A stretch of 64,000 bases of DNA from Acidobacteriota bacterium (lineage in GTDB: Bacteria > Acidobacteriota > Terriglobia > Terriglobales > Acidobacteriaceae): contig JAJXZL010000005.1 in the NCBI GenBank assembly GCA_021780075.1, positions 124,001 to 188,000 of the forward strand, written 5' to 3'. How positions within the stretch are numbered: the stretch's first letter is position 1; each line of letters begins with the position of its first letter. The translations under genes were made by a program, and so were the position numbers. This document shows, piece by piece, positions 7,601-15,672 of the stretch. The notes under the pieces are model-generated. The model worked only from the letters and a program-made list of their open reading frames with translations, searched no databases and was not told the origin of the DNA.

Positions 7601-9746
7601 TGACGAGGACGCGGTCGTGGGTGATGTCCTCAATGCGCCAGGTGGAGGCGCCGAGGATGAATGTCTCGTTGGGATGGGATTCGAAGACCATTTCCTCGTC
7701 GAGCTCACCGACGCGGATGGACTTGCCCTCAGTGTGGGCGAGGAAAACGCCGTAGAGGCCGCGGTCGGGGATGGTTCCTGCGTTGAGGATGGCGAGGCGG
7801 GCGGCGCCGTCGCGGGCCGTGACAACGTTGCGGACGCGGTCCCAGGTGAGGCGCGGGCGCAGCTCGGCAAACTCGTCGGAGGGATAGCGGCCGCTGAGCA
7901 GATCAAGGACGCCTTCGAAGGAGGCACGGGTGAGCGCGGCGAAGGGCGCGGCGCTGCGGACGAGGTCGTAGAGCGCGTCGACGGAGACTTCGGGATTGGC
8001 GGGGTTGGCGGAGTTTGCCCAGGTCTGAAAGGCAAGACCCTTCGACAAGCTCAGGGCAGGCTCTGGGACACCCGGAAATTTGACCTTGCGCTTGCGGATC
8101 GGTGGGCTGGCCGGGCGGGCGGATGCCACGATGGCGACGAGCTGCTGGGCGAGGACATCGAGGGGGTTGCGCGGGTAGGAGGTGGACTCGATGTGGCCCT
8201 CGTGCATGGCGCGGGTGACGGCGGCGCAGGCAACGAGGTCGGCGCGGTACTTGGGGAAAAAGATGCCTTCGCTGACGGCGTCCACGCTATGGCCTGCGCG
8301 GCCGATGCGCTGCATGCCACTGGCGACAGAGGGCGGAGCCTCGATCTGAATGACAAGATCGACGGCACCCATGTCAATGCCCAGCTCCAGAGTGGAGGTG
8401 GCGCAGAGGGCTTTAATCTGGCCGGCTTTGAGCTGCTCCTCGATGACGGAGCGCTGGTGTGCGGCGAGGGAGCCATGGTGGGCGCTGGCGATAGGCTCAC
8501 CAGCGAGATCGTTGAGCGCGCCGGCGAGGCGCTCGGCCACCTGGCGGCTGTTGACGAAGAGAATGGTGGAATTGCGCTCGCGGATGAGCTCGAGCAGGCG
8601 GGGGTGGATGGCGTTCCAGATGGAGACGCGGCGCGGAGTCTGCGAAGCGGGGCCGCTGGGCAATTCTTCCATGGCAGCGAGGCGGGCCATATCTTCAACT
8701 GGAACTTCAATTTTCAGCTTTAATTGCTTGATATGACTTGCATTGACAATCGCCACAGTGCGATAGCGAACGGAACTTGCATCAGGGATGTTGACGGCAC
8801 GCGAGGCGGCATCCTCAGGCAAAGGAGCCTCCGATGGCAGGTGCCCTGCCTCGGGGTTGAGCGCCAGGCCTGTCGCTGAAGAAACCTCTTGTTGAACTTG
8901 AAGTATGCCACCTGAACATGTTGATTCCGAACTATCTGTGTGGTGGTTTTGTTTTTCCTCTGCGGGAGGTTCCACAGAGATTTCCACACCCCCGAGGAAG
9001 CGGGCAACTTCTTCAAGCGGGCGCTGCGTGGCAGAGAGGCCGATGCGCTGGATGGACCTGCCTGTGAGGGCTTGCAGGCGCTCCAAGGTGATGGCGAGAT
9101 GGGCACCGCGCTTGGTGGGAACGAGGGCGTGGATCTCGTCGATGATGACGGTGTCCACGGTGCGGAGGGCCTCGGCGGCCTGGGAGGTGAGCAGGAGGTA
9201 GAGCGACTCGGGGGTGGTGATGAGGATGTCGGCGGGCTGGCGGCGGAAGCGGGCGCGCTCGCGCTGGGGCGTGTCGCCGGTACGGACGCTGATGAGGGGG
9301 TCGTGGAACGGGACGCCCATGCGGCGGGCCATGTTGGCGATGCCGGCGAGAGGCGAGCGGAGATTGCGCTCGACATCGACAGCGAGGGCCTTGAGGGGCG
9401 AGACGTAGACGATGCGGCAGCCGGATTTGGCGGTTGAGGGGGCGTGGTCTCCCACATCTTCGGGCACAGAGCGCCCGTAGATATGGGGCACCCGGTCCTT
9501 CCTTGTGCCGGAGCGGGCGGGATGGAGCATGAGGCGGTCAAGGCACCAGAGGAAGGCGGTGAGGGTCTTGCCGGTTCCGGTGGGGGCGAGGATGAGCGCG
9601 CTCTCGCCGCGCGCGATGACCGGCCAGCCAAGGCGCTGCGGGGCGGTGGGCGCGTCGAAGACAGCCTTGAACCACTCGGCCGTGACGGGGTGGAAGCAGG
9701 CGAGGGGGTCAGAGGCCGGGTTCGCGTTGGTTGGGTGCGGGGACAT
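4692..9746 (-). CDS. lhr: Lhr-type large superfamily 2 DNA helicase
   Basis: ATP-dependent 3'-5' DNA helicase of about 1684 aa, linked in other bacteria to DNA repair. The N-terminal core shows Walker A (LAPTGTGKTLTAF), VSPLKALAVDVERNL, the DEIH box (IIDEIHALVPTKRGAHL), GLSATQRP and, in the second RecA domain, FVNSRQ and QRIGRAGH. Long Lhr-core and winged-helix regions follow. I chose the start at 9746 (MSPHPTNANP) because the open frame further upstream runs into the divergent gene at 9858. Three non-conserved, in-frame insertions are visible: a hairpin repeat (5408-5495), an LSLSKG-type repeat (8036-8065), and a possible third near 9425-9530. A low-GC linker at about 8700-8960 separates the helicase domains. 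Many long antisense frames here are shadows. Confidence 0.93.
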   Translation of the reverse strand: MSPHPTNANPASDPLACFHPVTAEWFKAVFDAPTAPQRLGWPVIARGESALILAPTGTGKTLTAFLWCLDRLMLHPARSGTRKDRVPHIYGRSVPEDVGDHAPSTAKSGCRIVYVSPLKALAVDVERNLRSPLAGIANMARRMGVPFHDPLISVRTGDTPQRERARFRRQPADILITTPESLYLLLTSQAAEALRTVDTVIIDEIHALVPTKRGAHLAITLERLQALTGRSIQRIGLSATQRPLEEVARFLGGVEISVEPPAEEKQNHHTDSSESTCSGGILQVQQEVSSATGLALNPEAGHLPSEAPLPEDAASRAVNIPDASSVRYRTVAIVNASHIKQLKLKIEVPVEDMARLAAMEELPSGPASQTPRRVSIWNAIHPRLLELIRERNSTILFVNSRQVAERLAGALNDLAGEPIASAHHGSLAAHQRSVIEEQLKAGQIKALCATSTLELGIDMGAVDLVIQIEAPPSVASGMQRIGRAGHSVDAVSEGIFFPKYRADLVACAAVTRAMHEGHIESTSYPRNPLDVLAQQLVAIVASARPASPPIRKRKVKFPGVPEPALSLSKGLAFQTWANSANPANPEVSVDALYDLVRSAAPFAALTRASFEGVLDLLSGRYPSDEFAELRPRLTWDRVRNVVTARDGAARLAILNAGTIPDRGLYGVFLAHTEGKSIRVGELDEEMVFESHPNETFILGASTWRIEDITHDRVLVTPAPGEPGKMPFWKGDGPGRPLEFGRRIGALVRELRGLPKPAALTRLVAQHDLDPNAAENLLQFLTDQEAATGQVPDDHTIVIERCRDELGDWRVCVLTPFGSRIHIPWAMAVSARIRAAGGPDVEMLWSDDGFVLRFPDTDEPPDPDWFQIDPAEATDLVLRQLGSTALFAGRFREAAGRALLLPRRRADQRSPLWQLRKRSYDLLSVASRYPSFPLLLEAYRECLRDVFDMPALLETLRAVQQRRLRVHVVETPKPSPFAASLLFSYVANFLYDGDAPLAERRAQALTVDQDQLRELLGEADLRELLDADAIAEVEEAAQCLAESHRARTADGIHDLCLRLGDLSRAEIERRITSSSLLESVHRLIRSRRLLELRIAGEKRLIAAEDAARYRDALGIPLPPGLPAALLEPVAHPVLELVRRYARTHGPFTLHEAADRFALDPAAVEATLHLLAQEGRILEGGFRPGGLHREWCDAEILRQIRRKSLARLRREVEPVEQRTLARFLTHWQGLLAPRRSAHAHLDALLDAIENLQGSPLPASLLETSILPARVAEYAPAGLDTLIAAGEVAWAGVEPLGERDGRIALFLADKLPLLAQQRSQVEPLSEREEKLLAVLESSGASFFDPLHQAIGGGYPGESIDALWSLVWRGLITNDSLHALRAYIAKPDSARAPRRLQTGTAFRSRRTTPPTAQGRWSLLPLGTPAGVKGTGFSPYIEPTQSTGALAPKGQPTATERSHALALQLLNRYGVLLRESVAAENVPGGFSAVYDVLKALEESGRIRRGYFVAGLGAAQFALPAAVDLLRQLRAEPPEEKPEFVQLSATDPANPYGSVLRWPDLPVADQDSETAPRILTRAAYVEVILRNGQLVAWLRRNNPNLLVFLPAEEPERSQVAAGLAHFLCARGQQKMRSGSHQGVLITTINGQPVAAHPMARFLMDAGFHPGPLGMHLRRIPLAITQRDPQAEELQ
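5408..5495. repeat. Three-hairpin repeat inserted in frame inside lhr
   Basis: Three consecutive perfect hairpins lie inside the lhr coding sequence. The first is GGGGC-TAAA-GCCCC at 5419-5432. The second is GTACGGGC-TAAA-GCCCGTAC at 5454-5473. The third is CACGCC-TGCG-GGCGTG at 5478-5493. The first two share the core GGGCTAAAGCCC. The stretch reads in frame as a Gly/Pro/Thr-rich linker (PLGTPAGVKGTGFSPYIEP and onward) that I do not expect in Lhr. I recognise the core as typical of intergenic repeats in acidobacterial genomes; this is from memory and not searched. Confidence 0.75.
8036..8065. repeat. LSLSKG-type short repeat inserted in frame inside lhr
   Basis: The bases around CCCTTCGACAAGCTCAGGG (8038-8056) form an imperfect palindrome. 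On the lhr strand they read EPALSLSKGLAFQ, a translated signature that recurs inside unrelated proteins of many environmental bacteria. It lies between the helicase core and the conserved C-terminal part of Lhr, in a proline-rich linker, and keeps the frame. Confidence 0.65.
9425..9530. repeat. Possible third in-frame insertion in lhr
   Basis: Between CLDRLMLHP and CRIVYVSPLKAL the protein has about 35 residues (including TRKDRVPHIYGRSVPEDVGD) that I do not expect between these adjacent helicase motifs. The DNA contains ATGGGGCACCCGGTCCTTCC, which resembles dispersed repeats of acidobacteria. There is no clean long hairpin here, so the call is tentative. Confidence 0.35.
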
Positions 9747-9857
9747 GCCTGACCATGAGGATAGCGCGGAGATTGGCGAATATGAAGCGAAGAGAGAACC
9801 AATTGGCTCGTTCCCCGGCGAGCGTAGCAGCAAGTCTCGCTGTACCATGAAGATGCG

Positions 9858-12590
9858 ATGCGGGACCATCTGGCGACTTTGCTGGACGACTTTCGGCGGT
9901 TTGACCGGCAGATCGCGGTGGTGCGCATGGTGGGCAACCGGCGGCACGTAACGACCTATGCGGAGCTGGCTCGGCTGGCGGGGCGATTTGCGGCGCTGCT
10001 GGAGGCGCGCGGTATTGGGCAGGCTGACCGCGTGGTTCTGTGGGCGGAGAATGGCGCGGAGTGGATAGCCGCCTTCTATGGCTGCATGCTGCGCGGAGTG
10101 TTGGCGGTTCCGCTGGACGCGTACGGGAGCGCGGAGTTTGCGGCGCGCGTGGCGGCTGACGTGCGGCCGAGGCTGGTGGTGGGGGATGCGCTGCTGCTGC
10201 GGCAGTTGAAGGCTAAGCCCCAGAGCAAGGGCACAGGGCAGGCAGACTGGCCACAATTGGCCTTTGAGGAGTGGGCAGCTTCCCTGCCCGCGCAGGAGGC
10301 TGGCGCGGTGGCGGGGCTGAATCGCGAGACGCCGCTCCAGATTCTGTTTACATCCGGGACAACAGGCGAGCCCAAGGGCATTGTGCATACGCACGGGAAC
10401 GTGCTGGCGAGCATGGGGCCGGTGGAAGAGGGCGCGCAGCCGTATATGCGCTATGAGCGGATTGTGCATCCGCTACGCATTCTGCATACGTTGCCGCTGA
10501 GCCACGTGTTTGGGCAGACGATGGCACTGTGGGTACCGCCGATTTTTGCAGCGGAGGTGCACTTTGAGAGCCATCTGGTGGCGCAGCGGCTGATAGAGAC
10601 GATCCGGCGGGAGCGCATCACCGTGCTGGCCGCCGTACCGCGGGTGATGGCGCTTCTAAAGACACACCTGGAGACGAGCCTGCCGGGACTGGCGGAGCGC
10701 GTATCCGCAGCGAATGGGTTGAATGCGTGGGAGCGGTGGTGGCGCTTCCGTGATGTGCATCAGACGTTTGGGCTGAAGTTCTGGGCGCTGATTTCGGGTG
10801 CCGGCGCTCTGGCGGGACCGCTGGAGCAGTTCTGGAACGCGCTGGGGTTTGTGGTGGTGCAGGGCTACGGAATGACCGAGACGACCGCGCTGATTACGCT
10901 GAATCATCCTTTTCGCGTGGCCCAGGGGACGCTTGGCAAGCCGCTGCCTGGGCGCGAGGTAAAGCTGGGGCCGGACGGCGAAGTGCTGGTGCGCGGGCCG
11001 ATGATTTCCGGCGCAACCTGGAGCGGCGGCGAGCTAAGGCGACGCGATGACGAGTGGCTTGCCACGGGTGATCTGGCTGAAACGCAGGCCACCGGCGAAC
11101 TGAAGTTTCTGGGCCGCAAGAGCGAGACGATTGTGACGGCGGCCGGAGTGAATATTCACCCCGAAGACGTGGAGGCGGCGCTGGAGCAGGAACGGGAGGT
11201 GGCGGCCAGTGCGGTGGTGGCGCTGGAGACTGCGAGCGGGCCGGAGCCATGCGCGGTGTTGGCCATGCGAGCAGGCGCGAAGGCTGCGGAGGCAGTGGCG
11301 CGGGCCAACGCGCGGCTGGCGGAGTTCCAGCGGGTGCGGCGGTGGGAACTGTGGCCGGAACCGGATTTGCCACGCACGTCAACAGGCAAAGTGCGGCGCA
11401 AGGTGGTGGCGGAGTGGCTGGCCAGGAAGGAAGCTGCAAAGCACGCAGGCGCCGCGGAACATGTGGCGAAGGGCGAAGACTGGCTGACAGCGCTGGTTGC
11501 GGAGCTTACGGACGAGATGCCTGCAGGCGGCGGAGACGAGCTGCGGCTGGCAGAGGATCTGCACCTGGACAGCCTGGGGCGCGTACAGCTTGGAGCGGCG
11601 ATTGAGGAGCGGCTTGGCAGGCCGACGGAAACCGGACTGCTGGAAGGCGTGCAGACACTGGGCGAGCTGCGCAAACTTGTTTCCGGAGAACCGGCGGAGC
11701 GGCCAGTCGGCACGCAGGCGGCGGAGACTGGCGCACTTGCGGCGGAAGAGGGTGGCAAGGAGCCGGAGTCTGGCGGGCCGCGAGGGCTCCCGCTCGTTCC
11801 GCAGAAGGAAGTCGAGCGGATGGGGCGACCGTCAACCGGGGTTGAGATGAAAGCAGAATCGGCGGCAGAGCCGGAGCATGCGAAGCACATCTATCCCCAT
11901 TGGCCATGGTGGAGGCCGGTGGCGTGGGCGCGGGCGGCTTTTCTTGAGGTTATAGCGCGTCCGCTGGTGTGGCTGATGGCACATCCCCAGGTGGAGCTGG
12001 CTGAGGGACTGGTGATTGACGAGCCGATGCTGGTGATCTGCAACCACGTGACGACGTTTGACGGACCGCTGGTTGAATATGCGCTGCCGGGTCCGGTGCG
12101 GCGGCAGATGGCGGTCGCGATGTCAGGCGAGATGCTGGATGATTACCGGCACTTCCGCAACGCTGAGCTGGACCCCGGTACGAGACGCTTCATGCTGTTG
12201 GGGCCGGTCATCTGGTTTCTGCTGACAGCACTTTTTAACGTTTTCCCACTGCCCCGGCGGCGGCAGTTCCAACGCAGCTTTGCGCACGCAGGCGAAGCGC
12301 TTGACCGGGGGTACCATGTGATGGTGTTTCCCGAAGGCACGCGCTCGGCGACGGGCGACCTGGCGCAGTTCCGGCAAGGTATCGGGCTGCTGACAAAGCA
12401 GTCAGGGACCGCAGTGCTGCCGGTGGCGATTGTGGGACTGGGCGCGCTGAAGAGAGGCGAGGCACACTGGTTCCGCGCCGGCAAGATTCAAGTGCGTGTG
12501 GGCCGGCCAGTACGGTTCGCGCCCGAGGAGAGCGAGGCGGCGATCACTGCTCGACTGCACGACGAGGTGGAGCGGCTTCTGAAGGTGTGA
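9858..12590 (+). CDS. Fused acyl-AMP ligase / acyl carrier / PlsC acyltransferase
   Basis: Multidomain lipid enzyme of 910 aa. Residues about 1-520 form an AMP-binding acyl-activating domain: TSGTTGEPKGIVHTHGN is the P-loop, GYGMTETTAL follows, and GRKSETIVTAAGVNIHPEDVE is the C-terminal hinge. A short acyl-carrier-like domain follows, with the phosphopantetheine Ser in LHLDSLGRVQLG. The last 230 residues are a PlsC-type 1-acylglycerol-phosphate acyltransferase with NHVTTFDGP (HX4D) and FPEGTRSATG. It could activate a fatty acid, hold it on its own carrier and transfer it to a lysophospholipid or glycerol-phosphate, like E. coli Aas but with the domain order reversed and a carrier added. It diverges from lhr across a 111-base gap that must hold both promoters. 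Confidence 0.88.
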   Translation: MRDHLATLLDDFRRFDRQIAVVRMVGNRRHVTTYAELARLAGRFAALLEARGIGQADRVVLWAENGAEWIAAFYGCMLRGVLAVPLDAYGSAEFAARVAADVRPRLVVGDALLLRQLKAKPQSKGTGQADWPQLAFEEWAASLPAQEAGAVAGLNRETPLQILFTSGTTGEPKGIVHTHGNVLASMGPVEEGAQPYMRYERIVHPLRILHTLPLSHVFGQTMALWVPPIFAAEVHFESHLVAQRLIETIRRERITVLAAVPRVMALLKTHLETSLPGLAERVSAANGLNAWERWWRFRDVHQTFGLKFWALISGAGALAGPLEQFWNALGFVVVQGYGMTETTALITLNHPFRVAQGTLGKPLPGREVKLGPDGEVLVRGPMISGATWSGGELRRRDDEWLATGDLAETQATGELKFLGRKSETIVTAAGVNIHPEDVEAALEQEREVAASAVVALETASGPEPCAVLAMRAGAKAAEAVARANARLAEFQRVRRWELWPEPDLPRTSTGKVRRKVVAEWLARKEAAKHAGAAEHVAKGEDWLTALVAELTDEMPAGGGDELRLAEDLHLDSLGRVQLGAAIEERLGRPTETGLLEGVQTLGELRKLVSGEPAERPVGTQAAETGALAAEEGGKEPESGGPRGLPLVPQKEVERMGRPSTGVEMKAESAAEPEHAKHIYPHWPWWRPVAWARAAFLEVIARPLVWLMAHPQVELAEGLVIDEPMLVICNHVTTFDGPLVEYALPGPVRRQMAVAMSGEMLDDYRHFRNAELDPGTRRFMLLGPVIWFLLTALFNVFPLPRRRQFQRSFAHAGEALDRGYHVMVFPEGTRSATGDLAQFRQGIGLLTKQSGTAVLPVAIVGLGALKRGEAHWFRAGKIQVRVGRPVRFAPEESEAAITARLHDEVERLLKV

Positions 12591-12743
12591 AGTGGCCAGT
12601 GCGCGCTGTTGCGAACGTGATGGGACGAAGCACAAGGCAGACCATCGCATGTTGAGTGCCGTCGCAGACTCCGATGGAGCGCCTTGCGTCCAGGCTGGTG
12701 CGGACCGGCCCTGGTTTGGCACTCACTGAGCAAGAGCTCATGC

Positions 12744-12771
12744 GCCCAGCTTATTGGGCATAAGAATTTTT
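12744..12771 (+). terminator. Weak Rho-independent terminator candidate
   Basis: GCCCA at 12744-12748 pairs with TGGGC at 12755-12759 around a 6-base loop, and a run of five T residues follows at 12767-12771 after a short gap. It lies after the acyltransferase fusion gene and before the oxidase operon. The stem is short and the T-run is set off from it, so this is only a candidate. Confidence 0.35.
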
Positions 12772-12865
12772 GCTTAGACGCCATTGGATCACGCAGGCAA
12801 TGCTAGGAAAATCAGGTCCATATCGGACCGGAGGATTCCACCAGCGAGAGCTCAAAGTGAACACG

Positions 12866-13057
12866 ATGACTTCCCTGCCGCAATCGATTGAAAAGTCGCA
12901 GAGACTCAAACAACTGATCTTTGTGGCGGTCCTGCTGGTTCTGGGATTGCTTATCTCGCTGCTTGTCGTCCACTTCATTGATCCATCAGCGGCCCCAGGC
13001 ATCTCTCGCTGTCACCATCCGCATCTGCCAGCCGAAGCAAAGGGAGGCCAGGTTTGA
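12866..13057 (+). CDS. Small single-pass membrane protein at the head of the oxidase operon
   Basis: A 63-aa protein (MTSLPQSIEKS...) with one clear membrane helix (about residues 15-40, LIFVAVLLVLGLLISLLVVH). Its stop overlaps the TTG start of the oxidase gene (TTGA), so translation is probably coupled. A GTG at 12857 and a TTG at 12770 are alternative starts; a GGAGG at 12830-12834 lies too far upstream for the ATG chosen. I do not recognise the family. Position suggests an assembly or accessory subunit of the oxidase. Confidence 0.6.
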   Translation: MTSLPQSIEKSQRLKQLIFVAVLLVLGLLISLLVVHFIDPSAAPGISRCHHPHLPAEAKGGQV

Positions 13058-15672
13058 GCGCTGAGCGCATCCCAATACAGGCGGCCCATAAACTGATCCG
13101 CGCCCATACCCGCGCCGCATTTGCAGGCCTTCTGCTCTCTGCTTTTTTCGGGCTGCTGGTTTCACTCAAGTTTCATGCACCCACCTTTCTGAGCGGCCAC
13201 GGATGGGATACCTGGGGAAGGCTGCGCTATGACCATACGCAGGGCATTCTCTACGCATGGCTTGGGAATGCATTCATCGCCTTCCTCTACTATGCTGTTC
13301 CGTTTCTCACCCGGCGCAACTTCACCAGCCTGCGCCTGGGCTGGATCATCTTCTGGGTATGGAATGTTGTCGCGGTGCTGGGTGGGTGGAGTCTGGTGCT
13401 TGCCGGTTCAAGCCAGCCTCTGGAATGGGCCGAGTTCCCGCTGGGGATTGCGGCGGTAATTGAGCTTCTTCTGCTCCTGCTGATTGTTCAGTTCGGATTG
13501 CCCTTTTGGAAATGCGGGGCATCGGGTCTGTATGTCGCGGGCTGGTATCTACTCGGCAGCATCACGTTCACCGCTCTTGCCTACCCTATCGGCAACCTTC
13601 TGCCGCACCTGCTGCCCGGCGCCATGGGAGCGTCCTTCAGCGGCCTGTGGATTCACGACGCGGTGGGCATCTTCGTTACGCCCTTCGTCACCGCCATCGC
13701 TTATTTTGTTATTCCCGCCGTCACGCGCAAGCCCATCTACAGCCATTTCTATTCCATGATCGGGTTCTGGCTGCTGTTTCTCGTCTATCCGCTGAACGGC
13801 ATCCATCACTATATCTATTCATCGCTGCCAATGGCCGCGCAGCATGCCTCGGAGATCGCCTCAATCTACCAGGGGATTGACGTCATCATCGTCGTGGCCA
13901 ATCTTCTGCTTTCCATCGGCATCGCTGTCGAGGGCGATGCGCTTCGCGACATTCCACTGCGCTTCATCTGGACCAGCGTGGTGCTTTACCTGGTGGTCAG
14001 CATCGAAGGCTCCATCCAGGCGGTGATGGCTTTCAACCGCTTCATCCACTTCACCGACTGGGTCATCGGTCACTCTCACCTTGCGATGATCGGCTTTGCT
14101 TCCTTTGGCGCCATGGGCGGACTCGCTCACATCTGGCAGCGGCTGCCGGGGGTCCGGTCCAGCCGGCGGCTCATGGCCTGGTCCTACTGGATGCTGGTCA
14201 CTGGCCTGGGCCTCATGGTGCTCGACCTCTCCGGCGCGGGTCTGATTCAGGCCAGCCTCTGGCAGCAACACACTCCCTGGATCGATTCCGTGCGCGCCTC
14301 GCAACCCTATTGGATCTTGCGCAGCGTGGATGGCTTCCTTTTGCTGGCGGGATTCTTTGCCTTTGGCCTCAGCTTTTTTACGGGAGAACGTCACAGAATT
14401 GCCGAGGCAGCGACCGTCCCTTCATCTCCGGTTGCGCATGAATCCATCCATCCGCAGACAGACCGCTGGATTGGAACAGCGTACACCGCGACCTTTGGCG
14501 CTGGACTGCTGTTCTTCCTCATCTCGTTTACGGCACTCGGCGTTCTGCCCGCGCTGCACCTACACAAGATCATCGCCGACACGACGCCACCGGGTGTCCA
14601 TCTTGCGCTCACGTCCGCCCAGGAACGTGGGAAGCATATCTACGCCCGTGACGGCTGCGCCTACTGCCATACCGAGCAGGTACGCTTTACGCCGGCCGAC
14701 GAATGGCGCTTTGGTCCGCCCACCCAGGCATGGGAGACACAAGACGAGTTTCCGCAGATGTGGGGAACACGCCGCATCGGGCCCGATCTGGCGCGCGAGG
14801 CGGGCAAGCGCACCGACGATTGGCAACTGGTCCATCTCTATAACCCGCGTGTCACAGTGCCGGACTCGATGATGCCGGGCTTCGTCTGGCTCTTCAACGG
14901 CGCTGCGGACAGGCCGACCCAGGATGCACGCGATCTTGTCGCCTATTTGAACACGCTGGGAGAGGCAGCGCTGCAAGCCAATCCTCCAGGCAAACCGCAG
15001 CCCGCGCCGGTTTTCTATCAGATTCCCTTCGATCAGAACAATTTCAATGGCGTCTCCGATCTTGATACGGGCAAGGCCGTCTTCAAGGCCAACTGCGCAG
15101 GCTGCCACGGAGCCGATGGCCGCGGCCACACCGAAGGAGGACAAGCCTTGCGGCCAGTGCCCTTCGACCTGGCGGATTTCCGCCTGCCTGCGGAACGAGT
15201 GGTCCGCGCGCTGGAGCAGGGCGTGCAAGGAACCGCGATGCCGGCATGGAACGATCTGCCTGGACCAGAGTTCCGCGCCGTGATGGACTACGTGCTGTCG
15301 CTTCCTCAAACACCGCCCCTGCGCCCCAGCGAGCTATTGGCGCCGGAACCTGCTTTGACTGAGGCCGGGCAGCGCATCTATGCAGCGCACTGCGTGCGCT
15401 GTCATGGCGAGGATGGTGCAGCCGACGGACCCGAGGCCAACCGCTATGCGCGGCCACCCGCGAACTTTCACCAGATGCAGGTCTCGTTCACGGGAGCGTC
15501 GTTCGTTATCCGCAATGGTGTGCCGGGCAGTGGCATGCCGGCCTGGCCCTTGCTGACACCCACTGAGGTGCAGGCCGTCACGGTCTACATCCAGTCGCTG
15601 TATCGGCAATCCGTTCCAGCCGGCGCGGCTGCGGAGGCAGAGGCCACGCCGCAAAAGGAGAAGGCACAATGA
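13054..15672 (+). CDS. Single-chain cbb3-type oxidase: CcoN-CcoO-CcoP fusion
   Basis: Membrane terminal oxidase of 872 aa that joins three subunits usually encoded separately. Residues about 1-450 are CcoN. All key ligands are in place: His61 for low-spin heme b, His201, His251 and His252 for CuB, Tyr245 six residues before the His pair (the cross-linked Tyr of cbb3), and His340 and His342 for the hemes. Residues about 500-640 match CcoO with one c-type heme site (CAYCH, Cys535-His539). The C-terminus has two further heme c sites, CAGCH (681-685) and CVRCH (780-784), as in CcoP. The TTG start is supported by AGGGAGG a few bases upstream and by overlap with the preceding stop. It probably reduces oxygen with electrons from the TsdA-like cytochrome of the same operon. 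Confidence 0.9.
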   Translation: MSAERIPIQAAHKLIRAHTRAAFAGLLLSAFFGLLVSLKFHAPTFLSGHGWDTWGRLRYDHTQGILYAWLGNAFIAFLYYAVPFLTRRNFTSLRLGWIIFWVWNVVAVLGGWSLVLAGSSQPLEWAEFPLGIAAVIELLLLLLIVQFGLPFWKCGASGLYVAGWYLLGSITFTALAYPIGNLLPHLLPGAMGASFSGLWIHDAVGIFVTPFVTAIAYFVIPAVTRKPIYSHFYSMIGFWLLFLVYPLNGIHHYIYSSLPMAAQHASEIASIYQGIDVIIVVANLLLSIGIAVEGDALRDIPLRFIWTSVVLYLVVSIEGSIQAVMAFNRFIHFTDWVIGHSHLAMIGFASFGAMGGLAHIWQRLPGVRSSRRLMAWSYWMLVTGLGLMVLDLSGAGLIQASLWQQHTPWIDSVRASQPYWILRSVDGFLLLAGFFAFGLSFFTGERHRIAEAATVPSSPVAHESIHPQTDRWIGTAYTATFGAGLLFFLISFTALGVLPALHLHKIIADTTPPGVHLALTSAQERGKHIYARDGCAYCHTEQVRFTPADEWRFGPPTQAWETQDEFPQMWGTRRIGPDLAREAGKRTDDWQLVHLYNPRVTVPDSMMPGFVWLFNGAADRPTQDARDLVAYLNTLGEAALQANPPGKPQPAPVFYQIPFDQNNFNGVSDLDTGKAVFKANCAGCHGADGRGHTEGGQALRPVPFDLADFRLPAERVVRALEQGVQGTAMPAWNDLPGPEFRAVMDYVLSLPQTPPLRPSELLAPEPALTEAGQRIYAAHCVRCHGEDGAADGPEANRYARPPANFHQMQVSFTGASFVIRNGVPGSGMPAWPLLTPTEVQAVTVYIQSLYRQSVPAGAAAEAEATPQKEKAQ

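Noticed and set aside
6849..8723. Long plus-strand open frame (about 620 codons) opposite lhr
   Set aside because: It is antisense to well-conserved helicase motifs, has biased Gly/Ala/Glu composition and no domain. It is a shadow of a GC-rich gene, like many others here.
9747..10469. N-terminal extension of lhr up to 10469
   Set aside because: It would overlap about 600 bases of the divergent ligase gene and has no Lhr-like sequence before MSPHPTNANP.
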